From positions 1 through 64,000 of the forward strand of contig NZ_JACYTR010000018.1 of NCBI RefSeq assembly GCF_014841215.1: 64,000 nt of DNA, written 5' to 3'. The notes under the pieces are model-generated. The model saw nothing but the letters and a program-made list of their open reading frames with translations, was not told the DNA's origin and did no database searches. This document shows, piece by piece, positions 8,538 to 17,059 of the stretch. The position numbers and the translations under genes are program-made. Position 1 is the stretch's first letter. Every line of letters begins with the position of its first letter. This DNA comes from Pseudomarimonas arenosa (GTDB lineage: Bacteria; Pseudomonadota; Gammaproteobacteria; Xanthomonadales; Xanthomonadaceae).

Positions 8538-9671
8538 CGGACGCTGGATCAGTACCAACTCGCCGCGGATCGGAAGGCCGGCGCGAAATCCTTCGATCGC
8601 TACCCGGCTGCCCGGCTGCAGCGCTGCTTCGCGTTCGCGCAGATCGAGGCGATCGACCACCTCGAAACCGTTGAAGCGGGTCAGGATATCGCCCGGTCGC
8701 AGGCCGGCAGCATCGGCCGGGCCACCCGGATACACAAACATCAGGGCCACGCCACGGGTGGTGCCTGGCGTCAATCCGCCCGGGATGATCGGTGCATCGC
8801 CGTACTCGGCGCCGATCCAGCCCCTGACCACCATGCCCTTCTCGACGATTTCGGTCAGTACCGACCGCGCCGTCTGCACCGGAATGGCAAAGCCGATGCC
8901 TTCGGCGCCTGCCGCCCGATCCAGCACGAAGGTATTGATACCGATCAGGTCGCCCTCGGCATTGACCAGGGCGCCACCGGAGTTGCCCTCATTGATCGCG
9001 GCGTCGGTCTGGATGAAGTCTTCGTACGTACTGCGATTGCTGACCTGATTGCGGCCCAGGGCCGAAACGATGCCCTGGGTCACGGTCTGGCTCAGCCCAA
9101 ACGGGTTGCCGATGGCCAGCACCACGTCGCCGACCCGCGAGCCGCCGGCCGATTCCAGCGACATCGCCGGCAAGTCGCTGCCGTCGACCTTCAGCACGGC
9201 CAGCTCGGTGTCCGGATCACTGCCGACGATGCGGGCCTGGGTGACCCGGCCATCCCAGAGCACGACCTGAATGTCGTCGGCGTTGGAAATCACATGATGG
9301 TTGGTGAGTACGTAGCCGTCTGAACTCACGATCACCCCGGAGCCCAGGGCTCGCTCCAGCCGCGACCTCGGTTGCCCCAGCCCGGAAAAGCGCTGCGAGA
9401 CTGGGTTCTGCAGCACCGGGGCCACGGTAATGACACGTGCGGTGTAGATGCTGACCACCGAGGGCGCCGCCTTGGCCACGGCCTCGGCATAGCTCAATCT
9501 CGGTGTCTGGACCGACAGCGCTGCTGGCTGGCTGGCACGCACGGCCGGCGCATCGCGCAGCCGTTCGGCCCAATCCGGGCGGAACATCAGGACCACGAAG
9601 GCCAGCGCCAGGCCCAGCACAATTGCTTTCACAGTAAGCCGCAGCCACGGCAGCCATCCGGCCATGTTCAC
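8520..9671 (-). CDS. DegS/HtrA-like membrane-anchored serine protease with PDZ domain
   Basis: From the GTG at 9671 the protein is 383 residues: an N-terminal membrane anchor (about 13-31), a trypsin-like domain and one PDZ domain (about 270-370). The triad is His126 (TNHHV), Asp154 (DPDTELAVLK) and Ser231 (NEGNSGGAL). One PDZ and an uncleaved anchor point to DegS, the site-1 protease that senses misfolded outer-membrane proteins and cuts anti-sigma RseA. GTG is preferred because GAGGA lies 8 nt upstream; ATG at 9665 is an alternative. No rseA/rpoE is adjacent, so the DegS role is inferred. Confidence 0.9.
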   Translation of the reverse strand: MNMAGWLPWLRLTVKAIVLGLALAFVVLMFRPDWAERLRDAPAVRASQPAALSVQTPRLSYAEAVAKAAPSVVSIYTARVITVAPVLQNPVSQRFSGLGQPRSRLERALGSGVIVSSDGYVLTNHHVISNADDIQVVLWDGRVTQARIVGSDPDTELAVLKVDGSDLPAMSLESAGGSRVGDVVLAIGNPFGLSQTVTQGIVSALGRNQVSNRSTYEDFIQTDAAINEGNSGGALVNAEGDLIGINTFVLDRAAGAEGIGFAIPVQTARSVLTEIVEKGMVVRGWIGAEYGDAPIIPGGLTPGTTRGVALMFVYPGGPADAAGLRPGDILTRFNGFEVVDRLDLREREAALQPGSRVAIEGFRAGLPIRGELVLIQRPLARRS

Positions 9672-9886
9672 CAAACAATTCCTCGGCAGTGATCCACATT
9701 CTCGCACGGGCCATCGTCAGCGTTGTGGCTGCCGGACGCGTTCCGCTACACTACGGCGCTTCGCGGGCACCGTCGAGGTCGCATATGACGGCCGTCGATG
9801 GGGTCGGGAAATCCTTGCCGGGGGCTTCTGGCACGTTACCCGACAGATCCGAACTGGTTCTGAATTATCTGTGTGTGGAGAGCCGA

Positions 9887-10486
9887 ATGGCTGACCAAGG
9901 TGTAAACCCAGGCCGCCGCCGTTTTCTCACCGCGACGACTGCTGTCGTCGGTGGGGCGGGCGCAATCGCGGCCGCAGTGCCGTTCATCAAATCGTGGCAG
10001 CCCAGCGCCCGTGCCCAGGGAGCTGGCGCGCCGGTGAAGGTCGATATCAGCAAGCTCGAACCGGGCGCGCGGGTGATCGAGCAATGGCGCGGTCAACCGG
10101 TGTGGCTGATCCGGCGCACGCCCGAGCAGCTCGAAACGCTGGCCGGCCAGGAGTCGCGGCTACGCGACCCGAACTCGGAGAATCTGGATCAGCAGCCCGA
10201 GTATGCGAAGAACGCACATCGTTCGATCAAGCCGGAAATCGCGGTGCTGATCGGCACCTGCACCCATCTTGGCTGTTCGCCGCTGTTCCGCCCGGAGCTC
10301 GAGCCGCAGCCCTTCGATGCTGAGTGGAAAGGCGGCTTCTATTGCCCCTGCCACAATTCACGCTTCGACATGGCCGGTCGCGTCTATGAGGGCGTGCCTG
10401 CGCCCAGCAACCTCAAGGTGCCGCCGTACCGCTTCGAGGATGACAAGCACATCGTGATCGGCGTAGATCCGGAAGGAGCGGCCTAA
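9887..10486 (+). CDS. petA: Ubiquinol-cytochrome c reductase iron-sulfur (Rieske) subunit
   Basis: The 199-residue protein has a twin-arginine-type N-terminus (GRRRFL, then a hydrophobic anchor) and a C-terminal Rieske domain with the [2Fe-2S] ligands C125-T-H127-L-G-C130 and C153-P-C155-H156. It takes electrons from ubiquinol at the Qo site of complex III and passes them to cytochrome c1. The start at 9887 is set by GGAG at 9877-9880; the upstream extension is unconserved. The stop overlaps the cytochrome b start (TAATG), giving operon petABC. Confidence 0.96.
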   Translation: MADQGVNPGRRRFLTATTAVVGGAGAIAAAVPFIKSWQPSARAQGAGAPVKVDISKLEPGARVIEQWRGQPVWLIRRTPEQLETLAGQESRLRDPNSENLDQQPEYAKNAHRSIKPEIAVLIGTCTHLGCSPLFRPELEPQPFDAEWKGGFYCPCHNSRFDMAGRVYEGVPAPSNLKVPPYRFEDDKHIVIGVDPEGAA

Positions 10487-11730
10487 TGAGCAATCTCATC
10501 ACCCGCACCATCGACGGCGTCACCGACTGGGTGAATGCGCGTGCGCCTGGCCTGGCGCCGGCCTACCGCAAGCACATGTCGGAGTACTACGCGCCGAAGA
10601 ACTTCAACATCTGGTACTACTTCGGCTCGCTGGCCCTGCTGGTACTGGTCAACCAGATCGTCACCGGCATCTGGCTGACGATGAACTACAAGCCGTCGGC
10701 AGCTGAGGCGTTCGCCTCGGTCGAATACATCATGCGCGACGTCGAGTGGGGCTGGCTGATCCGCTACATGCACAGTACCGGTGCCTCGGCGTTCTTCATC
10801 GTCGTCTACCTGCACATGTTCCGTGGCCTGATCTACGGCTCCTACCAGAAGCCGCGTGAGCTGGTGTGGATCATCGGCATGCTGATCTTCCTCACCCTGA
10901 TGGCCGAGGCCTTCATGGGCTATGTGCTGCCCTGGGGTCAGATGAGCTACTGGGGTGCGCAGGTGATCATCAACCTGTTCGGTGCCGTGCCCTATATCGG
11001 CGATGGCCTGACCGAGTTCATTCGCGGCGACTATCTGGTCTCCGATGCCACCCTGAATCGCTTCTTTGCCCTGCACGTCATCGCGCTGCCACTGGTGATC
11101 CTGCTGCTGGTGGTGCTGCATCTGGGCGCCCTGCACGAAGTTGGCTCGAACAACCCGGAAGGCGTCGACATCAAGAAAAAGAAGGACGAAAAGGGCGTGC
11201 CGCTGGATGGCATTCCGTTCCATCCGTACTACACAGTGAAAGACCTGTTTGGTGTCGGTTTCTTCCTCACCATCATGGCCTTCATCCTGTTCTTTGCCCC
11301 GACCTTCGGCGATTTGTTCCTGGAGTACGACAACTTCATTCCGGCCGATCCGCTGGTCACCCCGGAGCACATCAAGCCGGTGTGGTACTTCACGCCTTAC
11401 TACGCAATGCTGCGTGCGGTGCCGGATAAGCTGTTCGGCGTGATCGTCATGGGCGGCGCGGTGCTGATCCTGTTCTTGCTGCCTTGGCTGGACAAGAGCC
11501 CGGTCAGGTCGATTCGCTATCGCGGCCCGATCACCAAGACCCTGCTGACCATCTTCGTCATCGCCTTCGTGACCTTGGGCTGGCTGGGTATGCAGTCGGG
11601 CAGCGCCACGCAGACACTGATGGCCCGATTGTTCACCGTTTACTACTTTGCGTTCTTCATCTTTATGCCGTTCTGGACCAAGCTCGACTCGGTCAAGGCG
11701 GTGCCGGAGCGGGTGCCCGAGCATGATTAA
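10486..11730 (+). CDS. petB: Ubiquinol-cytochrome c reductase cytochrome b subunit
   Basis: The 414-residue integral membrane protein has the b-type haem histidines in RYMHSTGASAFF...YLHMFR and NRFFALHVIALP...VLHLGALH, and the Qo loop. The Qo motif, usually PEWY, is PVWY here (HIKPVWYF), a variant known from gamma- and betaproteobacteria. The N- and C-terminal halves are fused, as in proteobacterial complex III. It is coupled to petA by a 1-bp overlap and to petC by an 8-bp overlap. Confidence 0.97.
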   Translation: MSNLITRTIDGVTDWVNARAPGLAPAYRKHMSEYYAPKNFNIWYYFGSLALLVLVNQIVTGIWLTMNYKPSAAEAFASVEYIMRDVEWGWLIRYMHSTGASAFFIVVYLHMFRGLIYGSYQKPRELVWIIGMLIFLTLMAEAFMGYVLPWGQMSYWGAQVIINLFGAVPYIGDGLTEFIRGDYLVSDATLNRFFALHVIALPLVILLLVVLHLGALHEVGSNNPEGVDIKKKKDEKGVPLDGIPFHPYYTVKDLFGVGFFLTIMAFILFFAPTFGDLFLEYDNFIPADPLVTPEHIKPVWYFTPYYAMLRAVPDKLFGVIVMGGAVLILFLLPWLDKSPVRSIRYRGPITKTLLTIFVIAFVTLGWLGMQSGSATQTLMARLFTVYYFAFFIFMPFWTKLDSVKAVPERVPEHD

Positions 11731-12451
11731 GCGTATTGCTGCCTTTTTCCTCGCCTTCGTCCCGGTGGTGGTGTTTGCTGCCAGCGGCGGCGCGCTGCAG
11801 AGCTCGGCCGCGACGGTGAACAACAAGGCATCGCTGCAACGCGGCGCTGCCATGTACATGAGCTACTGCGCCGGCTGTCACTCGCTGGGCTTCCAGCGCT
11901 ACTCGCGCATTGCCCAGGACCTGGAGCTGAGCGAAGAGCAGGTGATGTCGCACCTCAATCTGACCGGTGGCAAGTTTGCCGACCAGATCAAGATCGCCAT
12001 GGACCCGGCCGACGCGCAGCAATGGTTCGGCAAGACTCCGCCGGATCTGTCGCTGATCGCGCGCAGCAAGCCCGGTGGCCCGGACTGGGTGTATACCTTC
12101 CTGAAGTCGTTCTACGTCGATGAGACGCGTCCGGCCGGTTGGAATAACACCCTGTTGCCGAATGCCAGCATGCCGAACGTGCTGTGGGAGCTGCAGGGCA
12201 TTCAGCGTCCGATCTACGGCGAAGGTGAGCACGCCGGCGCGCCGGCCAAGCTGGAGCTGGCCGTCGAGGGCAAGCTCGACCCCAAGCAATTCGACGCCAA
12301 GCTGAGAGATTTGGTGAATTTCCTCACTTATGTGGGTGAACCGGCCGGAATGCAGCGCACCTCGGTCGGCGTCTGGGTTATTCTCTTCCTCGCGGCCTTC
12401 ACGTTCCTCGCCTGGTTGCTCAAGCACGAATACTGGCGCGACGTGCACTGA
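11723..12451 (+). CDS. petC: Cytochrome c1 subunit of complex III
   Basis: The 242-residue protein has a signal peptide (IAAFFLAFVPVVVFA), one CxxCH haem site (YCAGCHSLGFQRYSR, about residue 51) and a distal methionine candidate in NASMPNVLWELQ. A C-terminal anchor (VWVILFLAAFTFLAWLL) ends in KHEYWRDVH. It accepts electrons from the Rieske protein. The start at 11723 lies inside the last codons of petB, which indicates translational coupling; sspA follows 69 bp on. Confidence 0.96.
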   Translation: MIKRIAAFFLAFVPVVVFAASGGALQSSAATVNNKASLQRGAAMYMSYCAGCHSLGFQRYSRIAQDLELSEEQVMSHLNLTGGKFADQIKIAMDPADAQQWFGKTPPDLSLIARSKPGGPDWVYTFLKSFYVDETRPAGWNNTLLPNASMPNVLWELQGIQRPIYGEGEHAGAPAKLELAVEGKLDPKQFDAKLRDLVNFLTYVGEPAGMQRTSVGVWVILFLAAFTFLAWLLKHEYWRDVH

Positions 12452-12520
12452 GGCCCGGAATTTGCGGTGGGCGCCCCCTGGGGTGCTCACCGTTTTCATC
12501 CGGAAAGGGGGAGGGCGTCT

Positions 12521-13159
12521 ATGGCTTCAAGCCCGCGGATTCGCAACACGTTGACCCTGTTCACCGCGGCAGACAATGTGCTCTGCCATCGAGTGCGCCT
12601 GGTATTGGCTGCCAAGGGCGTGGCCTACGATCTGGTTCTGGTCGACCCTGCCAAGCCCCCGGACGATCTGGTCGAATTGAATCCCTACCACACCCTGCCC
12701 ACTCTGGTAGAGCGGGATCTGGTGCTGTATTCGGCGTCGGTGGTCAGTGAGTATCTGGACGAGCGTTACCCGCACCCGCCGCTTATGCCGATCGATCCGC
12801 TGTCACGGGCCCGGTTGCGCTTGGCCATGCTGCGGATGGAGCATGACTGGCTGCCTCAGATTCAGCTGATCCGCGAAGCACCCAAGGCCCAGGCCGACAC
12901 GGCGCGCAAGCGTCTGCGCGAGTTATTGATCGAAATGGCGCCATTGCTGAAGGTCGCCAAGTTCTTCCTCAACACCGAAATGAGTCTGGCCGATTGCGCG
13001 CTGGCGCCGATCATCTGGCGATTGCCGTCACTCCATATCAACCTGCCACGCGAAGAGGGCAAGCTGATCGAAGACTACGGTCAGCGGCTTTTCCGCAGTC
13101 CTGGTTTTGTGCGCAGCCTGACCGCCGAAGAGCGTGCCCTGCGCGAAGAAACAGCATGA
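12521..13159 (+). CDS. sspA: Stringent starvation protein A
   Basis: The 212-residue glutathione-S-transferase-fold protein has an N-terminal thioredoxin-like domain (about 10-85, with PYHTLPTLVERDLVLYSASVVSEYLDERYPHPPL) and a helical C-terminal domain. SspA binds RNA polymerase holoenzyme and modulates transcription in stationary phase and acid stress. A strong GGGGGAGGG stretch precedes the ATG at 12521. The order petABC-sspA-sspB is conserved in this group. The stop overlaps the sspB start (ATGA). Confidence 0.94.
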   Translation: MASSPRIRNTLTLFTAADNVLCHRVRLVLAAKGVAYDLVLVDPAKPPDDLVELNPYHTLPTLVERDLVLYSASVVSEYLDERYPHPPLMPIDPLSRARLRLAMLRMEHDWLPQIQLIREAPKAQADTARKRLRELLIEMAPLLKVAKFFLNTEMSLADCALAPIIWRLPSLHINLPREEGKLIEDYGQRLFRSPGFVRSLTAEERALREETA

Positions 13160-13575
13160 CCGAAAGCAATACCCCCCGTATGACGTCGAATCGACCGTAC
13201 TTGATTCGTGCGATCTACGAATGGATTGGGGACAACCAATTGACACCGTATCTGCTGGTGGACGCGTCCATTCCGGGTGTGGCGGTGCCGGCGCAGGCGA
13301 TCAAGGACGGACGGGTCGTGCTGAACGTGGCGTCGCGTGCGGTTGCACGGCTCGATCTGGGCAATGATCAGATCAGCTTCATGGCGCGTTTTTCCGGTGT
13401 CAGCCAGCAGGTGAAAGTGCCCGTTCAAGCGGTGCTGGCGATCTATGCGCAGGAAACCGGCCAGGGCATGATGCTGCCGCGGGACGACAACGAGCTCGAG
13501 CCGCCGCCCTCGCCGGAACCGCCGGAGCCGACCGAAGATGCGCCCAAGCGCAGCCATCTGCGGGTGGTGAAGTAG
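13156..13575 (+). CDS. sspB: ClpXP protease specificity-enhancing factor SspB
   Basis: The 139-residue protein has the SspB core (about 10-110: NRPYLIRAIYEWIGDNQLTPYLLVD...GRVVLNVA) that binds ssrA-tagged peptides. An acidic, proline-rich linker leads to a C-terminal tail (SHLRVVK) of the kind that docks on the ClpX zinc-binding domain. It delivers ssrA-tagged products of stalled ribosomes to ClpXP. It is coupled to sspA. A second in-frame ATG eight codons in is possible but lies inside the overlap-free region. Confidence 0.94.
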   Translation: MTESNTPRMTSNRPYLIRAIYEWIGDNQLTPYLLVDASIPGVAVPAQAIKDGRVVLNVASRAVARLDLGNDQISFMARFSGVSQQVKVPVQAVLAIYAQETGQGMMLPRDDNELEPPPSPEPPEPTEDAPKRSHLRVVK

Positions 13576-13711
13576 ACCGGTTGCCGGGTGCGTTGTTGAT
13601 TCAACGGAACCGTCCACAGGCCGTTCAGCAACCCAACGTGAGCCGTCGCAGCAAAGCACCCAGCTACTAGCAGGTTGCTGAAAACCTCCATCCGGGAGTT
13701 TTTCAACGCAA

Positions 13712-13730
13712 CCCTTCGACAAGCTCAGGG
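13712..13730. repeat. Dispersed REP-like palindromic 19-mer
   Basis: CCCTTCGACAAGCTCAGGG can pair its CCCT end with AGGG. Seventeen bases recur identically at 22184-22200, also intergenic. This is the look of a REP/BIME-type repeat found in many copies in related genomes. Confidence 0.7.
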
Positions 13731-13734
13731 ACCG

Positions 13735-13805
13735 CCGTTCGGCAGGCTCACGGCAAGCCGGTCGCGGCAGAGCCGCGCCACACTTGCCGTGAGCCTGTCG
13801 AACGG
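13735..13805. repeat. Long stem-loop, 23-bp arms with one mismatch
   Basis: The arm at 13735-13757 is the reverse complement of 13783-13805 except for one base. The 25-nt spacer itself holds a small hairpin (GCGGC-AGA-GCCGC). The outer arms share the TTCG(A/G)CA(A/G)GCTCA core with the neighbouring 19-mer, so this is probably a compound BIME of the same family. Confidence 0.75.
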
Positions 13806-13869
13806 TTTGCCGAGAATCAAACATTTGACGTGATCGATTCTCGCGCGCGCCATCCTTGGCGCGCCCTAA

Positions 13870-13901
13870 CAGGCCGCTGAAATCAGTATTTCAGCGGCCT
13901 G
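13870..13901. repeat. Perfect 14-bp inverted repeat with 4-nt loop
   Basis: CAGGCCGCTGAAAT at 13870-13883 pairs exactly with 13888-13901 around the loop CAGT. There is no T-run, so an intrinsic terminator for sspB is not proven; it may be another REP unit. Confidence 0.7.
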
Positions 13902-14190
13902 CCAGAGCCCGTTGAAGGGCGGTCCCTGAGCCCGCTGGACAATGCGGCAGGCCAAGCGCGCTGCCACTTTGCCTAGTATCCTGTCGCAGAAATACGTTTC
14001 GCAAGGCGCGCGATCTTTTGCAAGATTGAGTCGGCGGTGGCGATCCACTGGAAAGGGGTTGCGTCAGCGTTGTATCGGGTTACGAAGAGCTCAATCTCAC
14101 CATCCGCGCGCAATCGGCCCATCAGCGTTTCCCGCAACCAAGCCCGGAAAAGTATACGTCATTGATGAACGTTATTTATGCGACATGACA

Positions 14191-14487
14191 CTAGGGCAGG
14201 CTGCTCCAGATCACCCGGTCGCCGAGCAGGGCGATCATTCCGGTTTCGCGGTTCTCACCATTGCTGCTGTAGGCGTAGTGATAGGTCCGCTGCCAGCGCA
14301 ACCGTCCTTGGTCATCGCGACGTAGCTTGATCGAGCGCAGGGCCACGGTCTGGTCGAGAAGTTGCAGACCATGTTCTCGACACAGCAGCCGGGCCTGGTG
14401 TTGTGCCAGCGCAGCGGCATCGCGTGCCGCCGACCAAGCGAATACGGCGGCGGCCAATAGCAGGAGGGTGATAAGTATGGACGTCAT
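14191..14487 (-). CDS. DUF3301 family small membrane protein
   Basis: The 98-residue protein has one N-terminal membrane segment (ILITLLLLAAAVFAW) and the DUF3301 pattern: ARLLCREHGLQLLDQTVALRSIKLRRDDQGRLRWQRTYHYAYSS...GMIALLGDRV. Function is unknown; the family is typical of gammaproteobacteria. The start at 14487 is the Met just before the membrane segment; the longer frame adds an unconserved, proline-rich leader. It is divergent from the kinase gene. Confidence 0.85.
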   Translation of the reverse strand: MTSILITLLLLAAAVFAWSAARDAAALAQHQARLLCREHGLQLLDQTVALRSIKLRRDDQGRLRWQRTYHYAYSSNGENRETGMIALLGDRVIWSSLP

Positions 14488-14669
14488 TGGCGAATCTTGG
14501 GGGCAGGGCGGGCGCGGTTCAACAGCTGCTTCATTCGGTGCATCTGGCAGCGAATGCGTCAGGAACCAGCACAAAGCTCGGCATGCTTCTGATCGCCGGG
14601 TCTGCCGGTGCGACCTTCTTAAGTATCCGGGCTAGAATTGTCCATGATCGGTCAGGTCTGGGGGGCGCG

Positions 14670-16976
14670 GTGATCGAAATTCCGGGGTATACCATCCTCG
14701 GTCAAATTGGTCGTGGCGGCATGGCAACGGTATACCGTGCGCGCCAGGATCTGTTGGATCGCGAAGTCGCGCTCAAGGTCATGGCGACCCAGTTGGCTGC
14801 CGACGCCAACTATGCCCAGCGCTTCCTGCAGGAAGCGCGCATGCTGGCCTCGTTGAACCACCCGAATATCGTCCCGGTGTACGACGTCGGCGTGACGCCG
14901 CAGCACGTGCACTATTTTTCGATGCAGCTGCTGCCGGGCGGAGATTTCGCTTCGCGGTTGCGCGACGGCATGTCCGAGAACGATTTGGTGCGCGTGCTGG
15001 TGGCGGTTGCCAGTGCCCTCGGATTCGCCCACGCGCGCGGCATCGTGCATCGCGATGTCACTCCGGGCAACATCATGTTCGATGGTCACGATGTGCCGGT
15101 GCTGACTGACTTTGGCATTGCTCGAGCCCTGACCTCGACGTCGCGCATCACCGCCACTGGCCTGTCGATCGGCACCGGACACTACATGAGCCCTGAGCAG
15201 GCGCGTGGCGTGGAGATCGACAATCGCTCGGATATCTACAGCCTCGGGGTACTGCTGTTCGAAGCGGTGGCCGGTTATCCGCCGTACCAGGGCGACGACG
15301 GGTTTGCTGTGGCCTTTGCTCATGTGCATGAGCCGGTTCCTTCATTGCCGGAGGAGGCGGCGCGCTGGCAGCCGGTGATCGACAAGGCAATGGCGAAGGT
15401 GCCGGACCAGCGTTATCGCGACTGTGCTGCCTTCATCGAGGGATTGCGCCAGGCTGCACCGGAGGAGTTCGCTGCAGTGGCCTCGGTGACGCCGCGGCCG
15501 ATGCCCAGCATCAAGGCAAGTGACCGCGGCCCCTCCATTCTGAGCCGGCTGCAGGCCTTGCCGAAACTACCCCTGTTGCTGGGCGGCGGTGCGGTGCTGT
15601 CCGGAGTGGTACTGGCGCTTGGCATCTGGAGTTCGATCCGCGACAACCAGCGCCCACCGAGCAAGCCGCCGGCCAAAGCGGTGACCAAGACAAGCCCGGC
15701 AAAGCCGCTGCCCGGGCCGGGCGCCGCAACAGTTGACTCGCAGGTCAAGGACGCCCCCGTGGAGGATCTGCAGGCCGATGAAGAGTTGCTGCCAGTCGAT
15801 CCAGAGGCGCCAATAGCCACCGTGGTGGATCCGGTGGTGGAGCTGTTGAACCTCGGCAAGATCAACCTGCGCAATGGTCGTTTGACCTCGCCCAAGCCCA
15901 ACAATGCGTTCGATCGCTATCAGTTGGTGCTGACCATCGAGCCGGGCAACGCCGAGGCACAGCAGGGCCTGGTCGACGTCGGCCACGCCTATGTCGAACT
16001 GGCGGAGCGTGTGGATGCCGATACTGAGACTGGCAAGTGGGCGGAACTGTTGGCCAGCGCAGAGCAGGTTGTGGTCAATGTGCCTGGCGGCGACGCGGTG
16101 GCATCGAAAGTGCGTTCGATCAAGGAGCAGCGGCTGGCCGAGTGGGAAGCGCGCATCCGCTCGGCACTGCAGGCCTGGAAGCGCAGCGAGGCGCAGCGCT
16201 GGATGAGCGCGTACGCCAGCCATGCGCTGGATGGCTCCAAGCGTCAGGCCTTGCAAGCCCTGGTGAATGGGATCGGCAAGGCCGGATACCAGTTCCAGGA
16301 TGCGCTTGGAAGCGGTCGCGGGCCGATGATGGTGCAGATCAGCGACTCCGTGGCACTGGGACGCTACGAGGTGACCGTGGGGGATTTTCGCGAATTCTGG
16401 CAGGCCAAGGGCCAGGCGCGTTTCAGCAAGCTGCCCGATTGCCGCGACAGCGACACGCCGGGCATCGTGCGCTTCTTCTCGCGCAAGAAACTCGACTGGC
16501 AGAAACCTGATTTGCCGCAAGATGACCAGCACCCGGTCGTCTGTGTCAGCTATGCCATGGCCGATGCCTATGTCAGCTGGTTGGCGGAACAGACCGGCAA
16601 GCCCTACCGCCTGCCACGGTCGGTCGAGTTGAAGCCGATGGTTCGCCCCCCCACCGATTGCAGCGCCAATCTTCGAGACGCCGCCTTCGGTCAGCAGCAG
16701 AACACCCGCAAGCTGGCAGTCAGCTGCAATGACGGCTTTCCCGGCACGGCACCGGTCGGCCGTTTCGCCGAGCGCCCGCCAGGGCTGTTCGATGTGGTCG
16801 GCAATGTGCGCGAGTGGACACAGAATTGCGAACGCTCGGATTGCAAGAGCCGAATGGCGGTCGGTTTGAGCTGGGAATCGGACTCGCTGAGCAACACCGA
16901 CCGAGGGTTTCCAGCCGAAGACGCCTCCAATACGATAGGCTTCCGCGTAGCGCGAGATGTCGAGCCGCCGAAATAG
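14670..16976 (+). CDS. Transmembrane Ser/Thr protein kinase fused to a formylglycine-generating-enzyme-like domain
   Basis: From the GTG at 14670 the protein is 768 residues. The cytoplasmic kinase domain (about 6-265) has the Gly-loop GRGGMATVY, Lys36 (VALKVM), HRD at 127-129, Asn134, DFG at 147-149 and MSPEQ. The catalytic-loop lysine of HRDxKPxN is Thr131 here (HRDVTPGN). A single membrane segment lies at about 301-323, then a helical region, then an FGE/SUMF1-like domain (about 557-763: ALGRYEVTVGDFREF, GLFDVVGNVREWTQ, GFRVARD). The layout resembles PpkA-type kinases. An FHA protein follows 83 bp on. Earlier in-frame starts overlap the divergent DUF3301 gene. Confidence 0.88.
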   Translation: MIEIPGYTILGQIGRGGMATVYRARQDLLDREVALKVMATQLAADANYAQRFLQEARMLASLNHPNIVPVYDVGVTPQHVHYFSMQLLPGGDFASRLRDGMSENDLVRVLVAVASALGFAHARGIVHRDVTPGNIMFDGHDVPVLTDFGIARALTSTSRITATGLSIGTGHYMSPEQARGVEIDNRSDIYSLGVLLFEAVAGYPPYQGDDGFAVAFAHVHEPVPSLPEEAARWQPVIDKAMAKVPDQRYRDCAAFIEGLRQAAPEEFAAVASVTPRPMPSIKASDRGPSILSRLQALPKLPLLLGGGAVLSGVVLALGIWSSIRDNQRPPSKPPAKAVTKTSPAKPLPGPGAATVDSQVKDAPVEDLQADEELLPVDPEAPIATVVDPVVELLNLGKINLRNGRLTSPKPNNAFDRYQLVLTIEPGNAEAQQGLVDVGHAYVELAERVDADTETGKWAELLASAEQVVVNVPGGDAVASKVRSIKEQRLAEWEARIRSALQAWKRSEAQRWMSAYASHALDGSKRQALQALVNGIGKAGYQFQDALGSGRGPMMVQISDSVALGRYEVTVGDFREFWQAKGQARFSKLPDCRDSDTPGIVRFFSRKKLDWQKPDLPQDDQHPVVCVSYAMADAYVSWLAEQTGKPYRLPRSVELKPMVRPPTDCSANLRDAAFGQQQNTRKLAVSCNDGFPGTAPVGRFAERPPGLFDVVGNVREWTQNCERSDCKSRMAVGLSWESDSLSNTDRGFPAEDASNTIGFRVARDVEPPK

Positions 16977-17059
16977 TGGCTGATTTGCTCGCTGGGGACG
17001 AAATGATTGCGGCTTTTGAGGCGGTGTTCAAACCGGCTCTGGATTGACTCGAGGACAGG

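Larger units (their letters stand above)
13576..14190. other. Repeat-rich non-coding region between sspB and the DUF3301 gene
   Basis: About 615 bp contain no supportable gene. Reading frames across it run through inverted repeats and lack ribosome-binding sites. The region holds a dispersed 19-mer, a long stem-loop and a perfect 14-bp inverted repeat, each listed separately. Confidence 0.7.

Noticed and set aside
10483-11859. Long minus-strand open frame (458 codons) opposite cytochrome b
   Set aside because: It runs antisense to a certain cytochrome b gene, is very His/Gln/Asp-rich and has no domain. High GC produces such shadows.
13081-13824. 247-codon minus-strand frame across sspB and repeats
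   Set aside because: It runs through REP repeats and antisense to sspA/sspB; no family pattern.
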